This document shows positions 1 through 10,892 of a stretch of DNA of 64,000 nt, one piece after another. How positions within the stretch are numbered: position 1 is the first letter of the stretch; each line of letters starts with the position of its first letter. The DNA comes from Anisus vortex. Lineage: Eukaryota; Mollusca; Gastropoda; Planorbidae. The stretch covers positions 48,832,474 through 48,896,473 of the forward strand of contig OX421497.1 in NCBI GenBank assembly GCA_949126835.1. The letters are read 5' to 3'. Under the pieces are notes generated by a model. That model was not told where the DNA came from, made no database searches, and saw only the letters and a list, made by a program, of their open reading frames with translations. The position numbers were made by a program, and so were the translations under genes.

Positions 1-463
1 ACTCTTCCCTTTGTGTATAATAAGACCAATACGTGCAGAAGTGGCTGCAACATTGCTAGTTTTCTCCTGCATCTGTTGTTGGGTATGAGAGAGAAGGGCA
101 AGATCATCAGCAAAGTCAAGAACATCGAGTTGGTCCCACAGGTCCATTGGATACCATTCCGCCTCTGATGTGTGGATTTTTTCATCACCCAGTCGATGGC
201 CAGGAGAAACAGGAAAGGCGAAAGCAAGCATCCTTGTCTCACACCGGTCTTCACCTGAAAAACACCTGTCACCTATTGGCTGTGGACAAGTCGGCAGGTC
301 ATTCCTTCATAAGAGTTCCTGATTAAGTCCACAATCTTCTGCGGCACTCCATAATGCCTCAACAGTCTCCAGAGGGTTTGCCTATCCACACTGTCGAAGG
401 CTTTCTCGTAATCGACAAAGTTGACTTAGAGGGGTGAGTTCCACTCCAGTGACTGCCCTAGGA
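1..463 (-). mobile_element. LINE-A reverse transcriptase, 3' part (fragment)
   Basis: Translated on the minus strand this stretch gives the core of a non-LTR retrotransposon reverse transcriptase. Visible motifs are FVDYEKAFDSVDRQTLW, GVRQGCLLSPFLFLLAIDW and the catalytic box DFADDLALLSHT. It carries an in-frame stop after RLVHSQ, so it is dead. The same open reading resumes at 3605 on the other side of a DNA transposon (464-3596), and the element continues upstream to about 7450. The 3' end lies before the window start. The endonuclease/RT architecture matches the APE-type LINEs often annotated in invertebrate genomes as 'craniofacial development protein 2-like' plus endonuclease-reverse transcriptase; the exact clade is not assigned. 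Confidence 0.85.
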
Positions 464-1261
464 CAGGGGTCGGCAACCTTTTGAGGCAGAAGAGCCAAAA
501 GTTACAATTTACACAATTTCCCAGTTTTTAAAGAGCCACCAACTTTTTTTTTCAATATTATCGTATTTGATTAGGAGTAGGATTAGCCTACCTAACGGGC
601 CTACAAAATTGATTTTTATTTAAAATAAATAGCTTTAAATATGAAATAATAAAGGCCTATTTATTCATATAAAACATACAAAAATGTTTCGCACAAAATA
701 TATTAAAGTATTTTAGCTAGCTCTGCTAGAATAATAAGATTAGTAATCAAATAGTAGGCCTATAACTATAATTATTGAGTAATAGATAGTTACAATAGCT
801 ACATCAATGGAGCATTGGCCTTGAATGCCTTTGGAAAGTTTGGCTAAATCTGGCTCATAACTTGTTGTTTTCAGTTTCTAGCACGCCTCTAGATTTTTAT
901 TTGTTAGTTTCTTTACTTTCTTACTTTACTTTTTATTATATTTAATAATGCAAGAAAACGCTTGCTCGCAAGAATATGTTGACTCGAAGATCGTCAGCAC
1001 TCCAAATGCCAACTTTTTCATCTCACTGTATCATTCTGGAATACTATTCCATGCGTCAAATATGAGTGCCTCAACTCGCGGCATTTCTTTTAGAGGTTAG
1101 AACTGTCCAGTTGTGCAGCGTGACGTGCATGCTTTTCTCCAACTCACAACTTTGCTCCAAAGAAGACTAAACATTACCGCCCGCTGGGTTGCTGGTTGGG
1201 TATTATATATAGTAGTCTAAGAAGTGACTAGCGGCTGTCAGCTTCAGCTGTCTGTCTACTG

Positions 1262-2404
1262 CATAGGTTCTCAACCTTTTTCGGCTCACCGCCCCCTTTT
1301 ATATTTTTTTTTCGCTCACCGCCCCCCCCCCCCTCCATTTTCTTTTAGCGCCCACTCCCCCCCCCCTCTTTCCGCCCGTCTGTACTACAGTTTCCGCAAT
1401 TTGTTTAGGCGAACTAGACTTTTTGTGCGCTTAATTATCTTTAAAAAAACTGAAAAGGAAACATATTGTAAGAATTAATAGACAAAAAAATTGCCTAATC
1501 AAAAGGTTTAAAGTTTAAATAAATCAATATTAATGTGAATCGTTTGGCTGGTGTGATGCTGGCACTGATTGCTAGCAATTTGTCTTTTTTTGTTTCAATA
1601 TTGGTTGCAAAAGCCTTAGGTCTAATAATAAGTGATATTTGTTATATTCCAAAACAGAACTTCTTCGGCATCACAATTGAATCAAATGCGGAAACATTTT
1701 TTAATTAAAGGGAGATAATTAGCCCGTTTTATTTGAGCAAATATTTCTATTATTTTCTTTTATAAAAAATAAATGGCTTACAATTTATAACTTTGAAATG
1801 ATCAAAATGTAAAAAATATTTGAAAATTAGATAAATATAATATGACTAAAGAATTTTGAATGTATATTTTCAAGCATTACAATAACTACCCAGTTTGTAT
1901 GATTACAACTTATCTATATCGCTTAACTTTCGTTAATAGACTGTTACTAGAGTTTCAAAATCATTAAGGACATCTCGGTAAAACATATCATAATATCATT
2001 ATTATTAGCAGATGTTAGAGCGACAGTGATCGGTTCAGCAGGGTTGACAGTCCGGTGAACCAACCACAGAACCAACCGGCCGCACACCATATTTGCCAAA
2101 TACTGACCCCTACTTCATCGACAAGTCATTGCGATTCCTATTTCTTATTAATATAATAATATGTAGGCATACTGTTGGGGGATATCGATGTGAATATCAG
2201 ATATTTAGCAGCAACTGCGTTTACTTCACATTTCATCAAAAAACTAATCGATTCAAATAGCTGAGGTGTTCAAATTATATCAGGTACGTTTGTACCGCCC
2301 ACTTGCCCTTTACCGCCCCCCAATCGCCCCCGGGAATGTCATTGCCCCTCTAAAGCCTCTCACCGCCCCCCGGGGGGCGATATCGCCCCCGTTGAGAACC
2401 TATG
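1262..2404. mobile_element. nested hAT MITE (CATAGGTTCTCAAC ends)
   Basis: Terminal inverted repeats are CATAGGTTCTCAACC at 1262 and GGTTGAGAACCTATG-type sequence (read as GTTGAGAACCTATG) ending at 2404. Near-identical 8-bp flanks, GTCTACTG (1254-1261) and GTTTACTG (2405-2412), look like a target duplication with one later change. Both ends are rich in 'caccgccccc' and poly-C. No transposase is seen; the middle is AT-rich filler. Excising it restores a continuous LINE-B reading (codons ending ...CLSTVSSQPVHVYYGVPQG). Confidence 0.75.
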
Positions 2405-3290
2405 GTTTACTGTATCCTCCCAGCCTGTTCATGTCTACTATGGTGTGCCACAGGGGTCTGTCATCGGCCCAGTTCTTTTCACCCTTTACACCCAACACCT
2501 CTCCTTTGTCATCGAACACCACAACCTGAAATATCATTCTTTCGCCGATGACACCGAGTTCTATAACAGTGATGAGCCTGAAGACTTCGACGGGCTACTT
2601 GCTTCCATCCCAATGTGTTTCCTGGACATCAAGAACTGGATGACGGAAAACAAGTTAAAGTTGAACAGTGAGAAGACTGAAGCTCTAATCGTCGGTACGA
2701 GATGGAGGGCCGTGTCCCTCACTGCATCCGATCTTCAGCTGGCCGACGCAACAGTAGGGCCTACCTTTCTCCCCGACTGTCAAGAGCCTTGGTGTCTATG
2801 TGAACTCCACGCTGTCCGTGCAGCCCCACGTCTCCTTCCTCACCAAAATCTGCCTCTTCCATCTGCGTCGTATTGCTGCCATCCATCGCTATCTCACTAA
2901 GGAAGCTTGTGTTAAGCTTGTCATCTCTCTCCTCTTTTGCCGCTTGGATTATTGCAATTCGCTCTTGGCTGGCCTCTCCTTCAGGACCTCCAACGTGTTG
3001 AGAACTGTGCTGCCCGACTGGTCCTTAAGAAGAAGTCGACTCATATCACTTCTCTGCTCCGATTTCTGCACTGGCTACCGCTTGGCTTCTGATGCACTAA
3101 CTCTTCAGATCCCTCGTGCGAAGCTAGTGTCCGCTGGCCAAAGTGTATTCTTCTATGGGGCCCGTCCGCCATGAATGCCTTCCCTCTACAGATTCATCCG
3201 AGCCCTAGCTTCAACACCTTCAGGAGTCAGCTAAAGACGCACCTATTCAAGAAGCATTATTCAGCTGTACATGTATACATTTTCGTCTTT
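2405..3290 (+). mobile_element. LINE-B reverse transcriptase fragment (CR1/L2-like)
   Basis: The plus-strand translation contains GVPQGSVIGPVLFTLYTQHL, then FADDTEFYNSDEPED and NKLKLNSEKTEALIVGT, all characteristic of CR1/L2-type non-LTR reverse transcriptases. A frameshift near 2790-2830 moves the reading to another frame, which continues with PHVSFLTKICLFHLRRIAAI and VISLLFCRLDYCNSLLAGL. The C-terminal 'FRSQLKTHLFKKHY' ending is near 3220-3265. The 5' portion extends left of the MITE into about 1200-1261. It is truncated, frameshifted and non-functional. Confidence 0.8.
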
Positions 3291-3596
3291 TATTCTTTGT
3301 CTGTACTCTGTTTGTAACTGTTGACAGCGCATAGAACTGTTCCCAACGGGATGTACAAGTATTATTATTTGGCTATTATTATTATTTTTACTCCACCTAT
3401 TATCACTGTTCTCTGTTGAGTGATTTTGTCATGTTTTCAGTATATAGGCTAGGCTATATATATATATATTGCAGTAAAATATTTTTTATGAGTTTTGAAA
3501 AAAAAATAATTAATATTTACGCATGGAACAGGAGAGCCGCATCTTGACATCGAAAGAGCCGCATGCGGCTCGCGAGCCGCAGGTTGCCGACCCCTG

Positions 3597-5025
3597 CCCT
3601 AGGATGATGCGCAGTGTTGCAATCTGGTAATTACAGGATCTGCTGGTGCGGAAGCCGGCTTGCTGGTCTCGCAGCAGAGGGTCAACAGCATTTTTTATTC
3701 TGTTGAGCAACACGCGGTTGAAGACTTTGCTTGGTATAGACAGTAAGGTGATCCCTCTGTAGTTAGAGCAAGAACTTAAGTCGCCCTTCTTTGGGATTTG
3801 GATGAGGTATCCCTCCTTCCACTCAGTAGGTACCTGGCCCTCCTCCCAGATCTTCATGAACAGGGGTATAGCATCTCCACACTGGTTTCTATGTCAGCCT
3901 TGAGTGCCTCTGCTGGTATGCCATCAGGTCCAGAAGCCTTGCCATTTCTAAGTTGTTTGATGGCCATGCATATCTCTTCTTTGGTAGGTGTGTTGCAGTC
4001 AATTAACAGGTAACTGTCAGCTGGCTGTATATCTGGTAGGTTCCTTGGTTCTGGCCTGTTTAGGAGCTCTTCAAAGTGTTCTTTCCATCTACCTCTCTGT
4101 TGCTCCTCGTTTGGTATGTTCTTACCATCTTTGTCCTTCACTGGTTTCTCTGGCTTTGCGAATTTCACAGATAGTTTCTTGATGGTAGCGAACAATTCCC
4201 GCATATTCCCCTGGTATGCTGCATCTTCTGCCTCTTTGGCAAGCATGTCTACAAATTTCCTTTTGTCTGTCTTAATGTTTTTCTATACATTCCTATTGAC
4301 TTCTGCATACTCTTTGGGACTTGGTTTTTTGTGCACGTGTACGGCTAGTGTTCAATTCTGCCTTCTTCCTTTTCCTCTCTTCTATTGTCTTCAGTGTCTC
4401 CGCTGTTATCCATTCTTTGTGCCCATGTTTCCTGCTCCACAACACTTCATGGCATGTTGACTGTACTGCTTTCTTTACTCCTTTCCACTTTCCATCAATG
4501 GACTCTTCGTCTAGCATTTCACGTAAGACTTGGAACTTGTTAGAAAGAGTGATTTTGAACTCATCCTGTTTCTGCTTGTCGTTCAGGAGGGAGGAGTTGT
4601 AGTTCAATCTATGGGATGTCTGCTCTATGTGGTGTCTTTTCAATTTTAATTTTAACCGGGCCACTAGGAGTTGGTGGTCTGAGGCAACGTCAGCTCCTCT
4701 CTTGACACGCACATCTTGGTGAGATCGCCTGAATTTCTTCCCAATACACACATGGTCTATTTGGTTTGTCGTTCGGAGGTCAGGGGAGACCCATGTAGCC
4801 TTGTGTATACTTTTGTGCTGGAAGAAACTCCCGCCTATGGCTAGATTGGTAGTGGCACATAGGTCAGCAAATCTCTCACTGTTGTCGTTCATTTCACCCA
4901 TTCCTTGCTTTCCCATGGTCCCTTCATAACCTGTATTGTCGCCACCAATCTTGGCATTGAAGTCCCCCATGAGGATGATGATGTTCTTCCTGGGACGACC
5001 CTGGACCACAGCTAGAATCAATCTA
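3597..5025 (-). mobile_element. LINE-A endonuclease C-terminus and RT N-terminus
   Basis: Minus-strand reading of the same LINE as 1-463. 5021-4293 encodes the end of the APE endonuclease (ILMGDFNAKIGGDN, NQIDHVCIGKKFRRS, RGADVASDHQLLVARLKLKL) and the basic linker. 4246-3854 encodes RNGKASGPDGIPAEALKADI. 3857-3597 encodes the RT entry motifs KKGDLSSCSNYRGITLLSI and DQQAGFRTSRSCNYQIATL. Several frame changes (near 4290, 4250 and 3855) show decay. The reading stops at the hAT insertion at 3597 and resumes below 456. Confidence 0.87.
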
Positions 5026-5079
5026 TATAATTACAGTGAGTTTGCTTATATGTTTGTTTATATATATAACATATAGATT

Positions 5080-5110
<31 letters not shown>

Positions 5111-6600
5111 TTGTCCTCTATAGGCTCCTAAGCCGTTTGACTAATCAAGACAAAAGTTAAATGTATAAATTGAAAACGTCTAACAAAATAAAAAAAATTT
5201 GTATGACTTATAATCATGAATTTGTTGATTTCATAAATGAAAAGTATATCCAGCTATACAAATGCATAAAACCTTACGGAACAAATGGCCATTTCTGTTC
5301 ATTTACTATGTTGAACGCGAGGGTCTTATCGGATTTTTCCAATTCTGCTGTTGTTTTAATATGGCGAGACCTTTTTTTCAAAAGTTACGCACCGCAATTT
5401 GGCTTGGAGAGTTTAAATGGTGTAGGCTACTTAAAAAAAAATACTAGCGTATGACATAATGTCTATCAAATCATTTCTTTTTTCATTATAGATGTTTGCA
5501 TTATCTTTTAAGTAAAAATAACCACATGTTTCAATTATTTAATGGATGCACGTCGCTATTGAGAGCATCCTTTAATAGGCGACTTTCTACACTCTTTAAA
5601 TTAAATTATACTAATTATAAAGGACAAGTGACAAGTTATAAATGATTACTTTTAAATAGCACAAGCCTGACAGCAAAAAATTGTATGCATGTGCCAGTGC
5701 TACCAGACACAAAATAAAAAAACTAAATACCGAAAGAAACATTCTCAATACTGTTTTATTGATACAATAAGCAAGAACAAAAATTAAATACCGAAAAAAA
5801 TCGTTATCACTTTAGTTTTTAATTTTATTGCTTTGAAATATTATTTTCTAATTTTGTTTTTATTATTTCCCTTTTTTATTGTTTTGTATTTGTGTTTTTT
5901 GTTCTTTTAGATAGTATATTATTGTTCATTGAATATTATTAATAAGAAGTCAAGTCAACACAACTGTTCGCTACATTTTAATATAGAATTAAAAAGTATC
6001 TTTAAAAAAACCTTTCGGCTCTTGTGTCCAGGGCGTAACGCTTAGGATTGAGCAATCTCTGTCCGGGCTCCAGCCACCCAACGACACGCCGAAGGCTGGC
6101 GTGCCGTGTAACGGAAGGTTTCGCAGCCCAGCGATCCTTCACTGCGGTTCCCCTAAGGATTATTATCGTGATGGCTCGTCAGTAAACCTGCACTGTCACC
6201 CAGTAGCACAAATCTTATACTATAGGTACATGCATCCAGGCACCGGGTGGTTTTCGAGACCAGATTGCAGTGCCCATTGTTTCCTCCCCACCGAGACCCC
6301 GTGGCCTCTCGGCAGTGTAATGGATCTCGGACCCGCTGCGGGGGCTGTCCCCCATGCTTTCGCCCGCCAATGTATTCTTGATGGGACTGTATCGGCGGTT
6401 TACACACTACGCCAGTCTTTTAGGCCAGAAGCTTGACAACAACAATTCTTATGCATATGCCAGGATCTGGGCGACCAGAAACAATTAAAAAGAACAAAAA
6501 CTAAATACCGAAAAGAAACGTTCTCACTCCAGTTTTTATTGTAATATTGTCTTTTGTCTCTCTCTCTTATCAAAACACATTGTAGTCCTTTCTTTTCTCC
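5026..6600. other. sequence interrupting LINE-A endonuclease; no gene
   Basis: Endonuclease codings on either side are almost contiguous (…QCYAPTNESEEED.DAFYDR at about 6610-6690 and ILAVVQGRP at 5020), so this 1.6 kb looks inserted. It starts with a TATATA tract (5050-5110). Three related strings containing 'aaataccgaaa' occur near 5725, 5785 and 6500. A GC-richer repeat lies at 6038-6440. No exon-like reading is seen and the precise ends were not resolved. Confidence 0.45.
6038..6440 (+). repeat. GC-rich dispersed repeat, copy 1
   Basis: A block clearly richer in GC than its surroundings. The segment around 6300-6415 (cggcagtgtaatggatctcg..., ggggctgtcccccatgc, ggtttacacact) recurs in reverse orientation at about 22450-22640 (cgcatgggggacagccc, gtgtgtaaaacacc). 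Two copies at distant sites show it is a dispersed repeat. No tRNA-type A/B boxes or coding motif were recognised; class unknown. Confidence 0.55.
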
Positions 6601-7457
6601 GTCATTTTGACTACTAGTTCTGTCATAAAATGCATCCTAGTCCTCCTCTTCACTTTCATTGGTTGGTGCGTAGCACTGAACGACATCTAAGTTGATGTCT
6701 CGCCCATGAACCTCTCATCCGATGAGCGCTCTTTGGGCTGTCTTAGATAGCATCAAGGCTACTCCCTGGGTGTGTGGTGCATCGTCATCCTCATGGACTG
6801 AGAAAAGTAGCAACTCTCCTGAGATCAGCCTCCCTTGTCCAGAGCCAGTCCATCTTGCTTCACTAATCCCAAGTATGGCGAGGTTATAATTTCTCATCTC
6901 GGCCGCTACTTGCGCAGTCTTGCCTGTCTCGTACATTGTTCTCACATTTTAAGTTCCAATTGTGGCAGTGGTCCTGGTGGAGATGATGGAGGTTGGCCTA
7001 GTAGCTTCCAGATTCTGGTTTTCACCACTCGGCGTCATATATTCCTCAGCTGGGAATCTATCCTCTCCCAGGACCGAAATGTCTTTAGTTTTTCTTCTTG
7101 TCTGCGTTTTTGTAACAAAATGTTTTTATGTGACAGGGTTGTTGGCCCGGTGCACAACCATCAGGGGGGATGCCCCTCACAGCTATTCGGAGAGCTGCGC
7201 TTTATTTTGGGAAGGGTATCCTAGCCTTTGTGGTTCCACCCACTACCTGCAAGGCAGCAGGTTCTGATTTTTGTCCGCCCTTGGTATTTGATTTCCCCAG
7301 TACCTACCATATCTGGTGGGCATTCCCCTATCCGCCACCCGGGGAGGCGCTCGATGGGAGTTCGGAAACTCCACACAAGTGTTGGCCACACAGTCACGTT
7401 TAAATCATTGCAAACAATGTTAATGGTAATTAGGGCACTTGTATAGAGGGTCATCAA
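6601..7457 (-). mobile_element. LINE-A 5' UTR and endonuclease N-terminus
   Basis: The minus strand from 6945 reads NVRTMYETGKTAQVAAEMRN, then NLAILGISEARWTGSGQGR and HTQGVALMLSKTAQRALIG, the N-terminal APE endonuclease. After a frame change at about 6715 it continues as DVVQCYAPTNESEEED followed by an in-frame stop. The Trp expected before NVRTMYETG is a stop codon. Upstream, 6950-7457 resembles the GC-rich 5' leader of this LINE family. The element is inactive. Confidence 0.8.
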
Positions 7458-8075
7458 TACCGGCGCCGTTCAGGCTAGACACAAGTCTAGAAATTAGTAG
7501 AAATTACTAGAAATAGTAGGAAGCTGCACTTCAAAATATTTGTGTGTGTGTGTCGACCCACTATATATAGTTTGACTATAGGGATAGGAACTTGAGTAAG
7601 GACAGGGACTTAAATGAAGAAACAGATAGGCTACCTTACTTTCTCATATGACTAATACTAATGGCTGTATTAATAGGTTGTTTAAAATAAATGAAGCTAT
7701 GCCTTTTTTTGATTATTAAAACCATTTTTAAGGAAAGTTTTATGTTTAAAAGGCATGCATTTTTGAGAAGTTAAAAGGCAGTGTAACTCCTGGAAGTCAG
7801 GGTGGGACTTATACTTATACGCAGGTCAATGACAATAAATACGAAAAATAATCTTTAACTAGGGGTGCGACTTATCCACCGGTGTGACTTATACGCGAGT
7901 ATATACAGTAATTATTTCTGATGAATTCAAACAACTTAGTGCCATTGTTGGGCTGATACAAACAAAGTGCAATTGTTGGGCTGATACAAAGTGCAATTGT
8001 TGGGCTGGTACAAAATATTTTACATTTTTTAATACCCAGAAGATGTAATTAAATATTTTCTCTCTGTAAATCAAG
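7458..8075. other. NUDC intron / upstream sequence, no exon seen
   Basis: AT-rich non-coding sequence. 7800-7910 contains a transposon-end-like string (gcgacttatacgcgagtata). 7938-8012 holds about three imperfect copies of a 24-bp unit (gtgcaattgttgggctgata...). The polypyrimidine stretch and 'aag' at 8057-8075 form the acceptor of the NUDC exon. Earlier NUDC exons were not found in 1-8075 and probably lie outside the window. Confidence 0.5.
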
Positions 8076-10892
8076 TTGTCAGATCTAGATGGTGAAACTC
8101 GGTCAATGGTTGAGAAAATGATGTTTGATCAAAGACAGAAGGAACTTGGTCTCCCTACTTCTGATGAACAAAAGAAACAGGATGTGTTAAAGAAGTAAGT
8201 AGATATCTGCCACATGGTGCTCTCTCTATCCATATATATATACAGTGCTTTTTTTGTAACAAAATAGGTGCCGGTACTCAGTGATGGATTGCCTAACTTT
8301 TAAAGCAGTTTCGCATTTTATATTTTAATTCTTATTGCGCGCAATTTTAAAATAGTTCAATTTTAACAAATTAATAATATAATAAATTAATAATAAACGT
8401 TAAAATACAAGAAAAGTAATTTTTCCCCACACTGAAAAAGGTGCCGGTACGCTGTACCGGTGCGTACCGTCACAAAAAAAGCACTGTATATATATACATA
8501 TACACACCGGTATATCATGGTTTCTTAGACATTCAGAAGTAATACTTAACTTCCAATTTAATTCACAAACTGTGGTCAGCACTTTATGTACTGTGGTTGG
8601 CCGATCAGCACTTTCTGTACAGTCATAAAAATTACATTGAAATAGCAACTTTCAATCCAATATTTTAGAATAACTATGGCTTCCTCCCTAACTTTACTAA
8701 TAAATAAACTGCAGTTTTTTGCTCTTCTTTACTATATTTATACGTTTTTTTTAACAATGGTTATTATGATAGTTGTCAACCTAATTTTTTCCCTAGCTAT
8801 TTTTAGATTTTTCGCTGGACTATCTCACTATCTGGCTTACGTAATAAATCAGGCAGGAATCTTTTTAATTTATGATTTTTCAGCTACACACAAAAGAATA
8901 TTTGTATTAGTTAAGTCTTGAAGCTTTAGGCTAAGAACTAGTAGGCATTGCCCCCAAAACAGAGTCTATTGTTATTGAGTGTAGATGACTGGCTAAGAAT
9001 TGAAAGCTTACCAACAAAGAATGGGTGTGGTTCTGTTTTCTTATATTTAATATTATTTTTCATTAAAGCTTTTGACTTTTTGTGTGTTGATTTCTACTTT
9101 GTTTTATCCATTACTACATACCTTGTTTTATCCATCACTACATACTTTGTTTTATCCATTACGACATACTTTGTTTTATCCATCACTACATACTTTGTTT
9201 TATCCATTACGACATACTTTGTTTTATCCAATACGACATACTTTGTTTTATCCATCACTACATACTTTGTTTTATCCATTACGACATACTTTGTTTTATC
9301 CATCACTACATACTTTGTTTTATCCATTACGACATACTATGTTTTGACATAATTAGAGAGATATTGGGGGAATTTGTATTTTTAAAGCTATTAACTGAAA
9401 CCAATGTAAATACCGGTAGTACGTTTTCTATAAGATAGCGGTAAAAAAAATGGCTTTTATATTCTATAAGTATAAGAATGTCAATAAAGTGTTTTTGAGA
9501 TGATGGTGTTCGAGGTTCTTAAAAAGAAAGCAATTATTTTTTTTCTTAATTCTTTACCACTCCAAGGTCAAAATGAAAAACAAAATAACAAAATAGTCAG
9601 TTTGATTTCCCATTCAGTCGACTTAATACTTTATGGGAAGTAACAACTTTATGGGAAGTAACAACTTTATGGGAAGTAACAACTTTATGGGAAGCAACAA
9701 CTTTATGGGAAGCAACAACTTTATGGGAAGTAACAACTTTATGGGAAGTAACAACTTTATGGGAAGCAACAACTTTATGGGAAGCAACAACTTTATGGGA
9801 AGTAACAACTTTATGGGAAGTAACAACTTTATGGGAAGTAACAACTTTATGGGAAGTAACAACTTTATGGGAAGCAACAACTTTATGGGAAGTAACAACT
9901 TTATGGGAAGCAACAACTTTATGGGAAGTACCGGTAACAACTTTATGGGAAGTAACAACTTTATGGGAAGTAACAACTTTATGGGAAGTAACAACTTTAT
10001 GGGAAGCAACAACTTTATGGGAAGCAACAACTTTATGGGAAGCAACAACTTTATGGGAAGCAACAACTTTATGGGAAGTAACAACTTTATGGGAAGTAAC
10101 AACTTTATGGGAAGTAACAACTTTATGGGAAGTAACAACTTTATGGGAAGTAACAACTTTATGGGAAGTAACAACTTTATGGGAAGCAACGACTTTATGG
10201 GAAGCAACAACTTTATGGGAAGTAACAACTTTATGGGAAGCAACAACTTTATGGGATGTAACATTTTAACAACTTTATGACTTTATGTGATGTAACATTT
10301 TAACTACTTTATGACTTATTGGGATGTAACATTTTAACAACTTTATGACTTAATGGGATGTAACATTTTAACAACTTTATGACTTTATGGGATGTAACAT
10401 TTTAATAACTTTATGGGATGTAACAATAGGATTTGTAGGCCAGTAATTACATTTTCAAAGGTACCTAAAAATCTCTAAAACTAAAATTTAGTAAAATGCA
10501 TGCACACTACAGAATAATATATAGCACAGTTTGTGGGTTAAAGATGTTTCTTCATAGGGAGCAGACATAATAGTCATATTCTTGGTTTAGTCTTGCTTTT
10601 TTACAAAATAATGTTAAGATGTTGATTAAAAAGTGATCAGTAATTGATTGAATGTTAATATTTATAAAATACAAATATAAGGAAGTATTTATATATGGTA
10701 ATCATGATACAAATATAACAAAGCAATCTGAGTTCTCTGCAGTTTAATGTTCATCTTCAAACAAAAACTTGTGTTTTCTCCTCAAGTTCAAATTACATTA
10801 TAAATTATATACTCAACATTTGTTATTTATTTGACTTCAGATTCATGGAGCAACATCCAGAGATGGATTTTTCCAAGTGCAAGTTTTCATAA
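8076..10892 (+). CDS. NUDC: NudC nuclear distribution protein, C-terminal exons (partial gene)
   Basis: NudC is a cytoplasmic HSP90 co-chaperone that stabilises dynein/LIS1-pathway proteins. Only the last two coding exons are present. 8076-8194 reads [20 protein letters not shown], then [19 protein letters not shown], and ends with a split Lys codon at donor GTAAGT. 10841-10892 follows a CAG acceptor and reads [16 protein letters not shown] and a TAA stop. These joined residues are the highly conserved NudC C-terminus following the CS (p23-like) domain. The 2.6 kb intron between them is mostly minisatellite and a small hAT MITE. The gene's earlier exons (N-terminal coiled coil, CS domain) are not visible. 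ORC3 converges on it from the right. Identification is firm because every residue around [15 protein letters not shown] and [14 protein letters not shown] matches the family. Confidence 0.93.
8243..8486. mobile_element. small hAT MITE in NUDC intron
   Basis: Inverted termini CAGTGCTTTTTTTGT at 8243 and CACAAAAAAAGCACTG ending at 8486 are flanked by TATATATA on both sides, compatible with an 8-bp target duplication in an AT tract. An inner palindromic motif 'ggtgccggtac' / 'gtaccggtgcgtacc' is also inverted. At 244 bp it is non-coding. Confidence 0.75.
9096..9343. repeat. 24-bp minisatellite, about 10 copies
   Basis: Tandem units of 24 bp, ctttgttttatccattacga plus cata, alternate between 'attacgacata' and 'atcactacata' variants. 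The unit is a multiple of three, so it looks like an open frame on both strands (FVLSITTY..., VVMDKTKY...). It lies in the last NUDC intron and has no start context or conservation, so it is not coding. Confidence 0.9.
9631..10258. repeat. 18-bp minisatellite, about 35 copies
   Basis: The unit is gggaagtaacaactttat with a frequent gggaagcaac variant. One unit near 9930 carries a 6-bp insertion (ccggt-type). The 18-bp period keeps frames open in both directions (MGSNNF and LLPIK repeats), an artefact of period. It is intronic in NUDC. Confidence 0.93.
10259..10425. repeat. 34-bp derivative array
   Basis: Follows directly from the 18-bp array. About five longer units combine gggatgtaacattttaac and aactttatgactttat. 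The shared aactttat core suggests the longer unit arose from the 18-bp array by internal change and re-amplification. Confidence 0.75.

Larger units (their letters stand above)
464..3596. mobile_element. hAT-type DNA transposon inserted in LINE-A
   Basis: The ends are inverted repeats: CAGGGGTCGGCAACCT at 464 and its reverse complement ending at 3596. An exact 8-bp target duplication, CCCTAGGA, flanks both sides (456-463 and 3597-3604). CAG...CTG termini with 8-bp duplications are the hAT signature. No hAT transposase is visible inside, so the copy is non-autonomous. Its interior is largely a captured or later-inserted LINE fragment (about 1200-3290), itself split by a MITE. Removing 464-3604 rejoins the LINE-A reverse transcriptase reading. 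Confidence 0.88.

Noticed and set aside
1224..1478. 84-codon Pro/Ser-rich frame
   Set aside because: Falls on the poly-C end of a hAT MITE; composition artefact.
5161..5454. 97-codon frame MYKLKTSNKIKKICMTYNHE...
   Set aside because: AT-rich insert in LINE-A with no recognisable domain; probably chance.
6101..6436. 111-codon frame over the GC-rich repeat
   Set aside because: The second copy at 22450-22640 does not preserve the frame; the repeat is non-coding.
8676..8921. 81-codon hydrophobic frame ([15 protein letters not shown]...)
   Set aside because: Lies in the NUDC intron in AT-rich sequence, where chance frames are Phe/Ile/Leu-rich; no homology or splice support.
9633..10280. MGSNNF and LLPIK repeat 'proteins' on both strands
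   Set aside because: The 18-bp minisatellite in a NUDC intron has a period divisible by three, which keeps both strands open.
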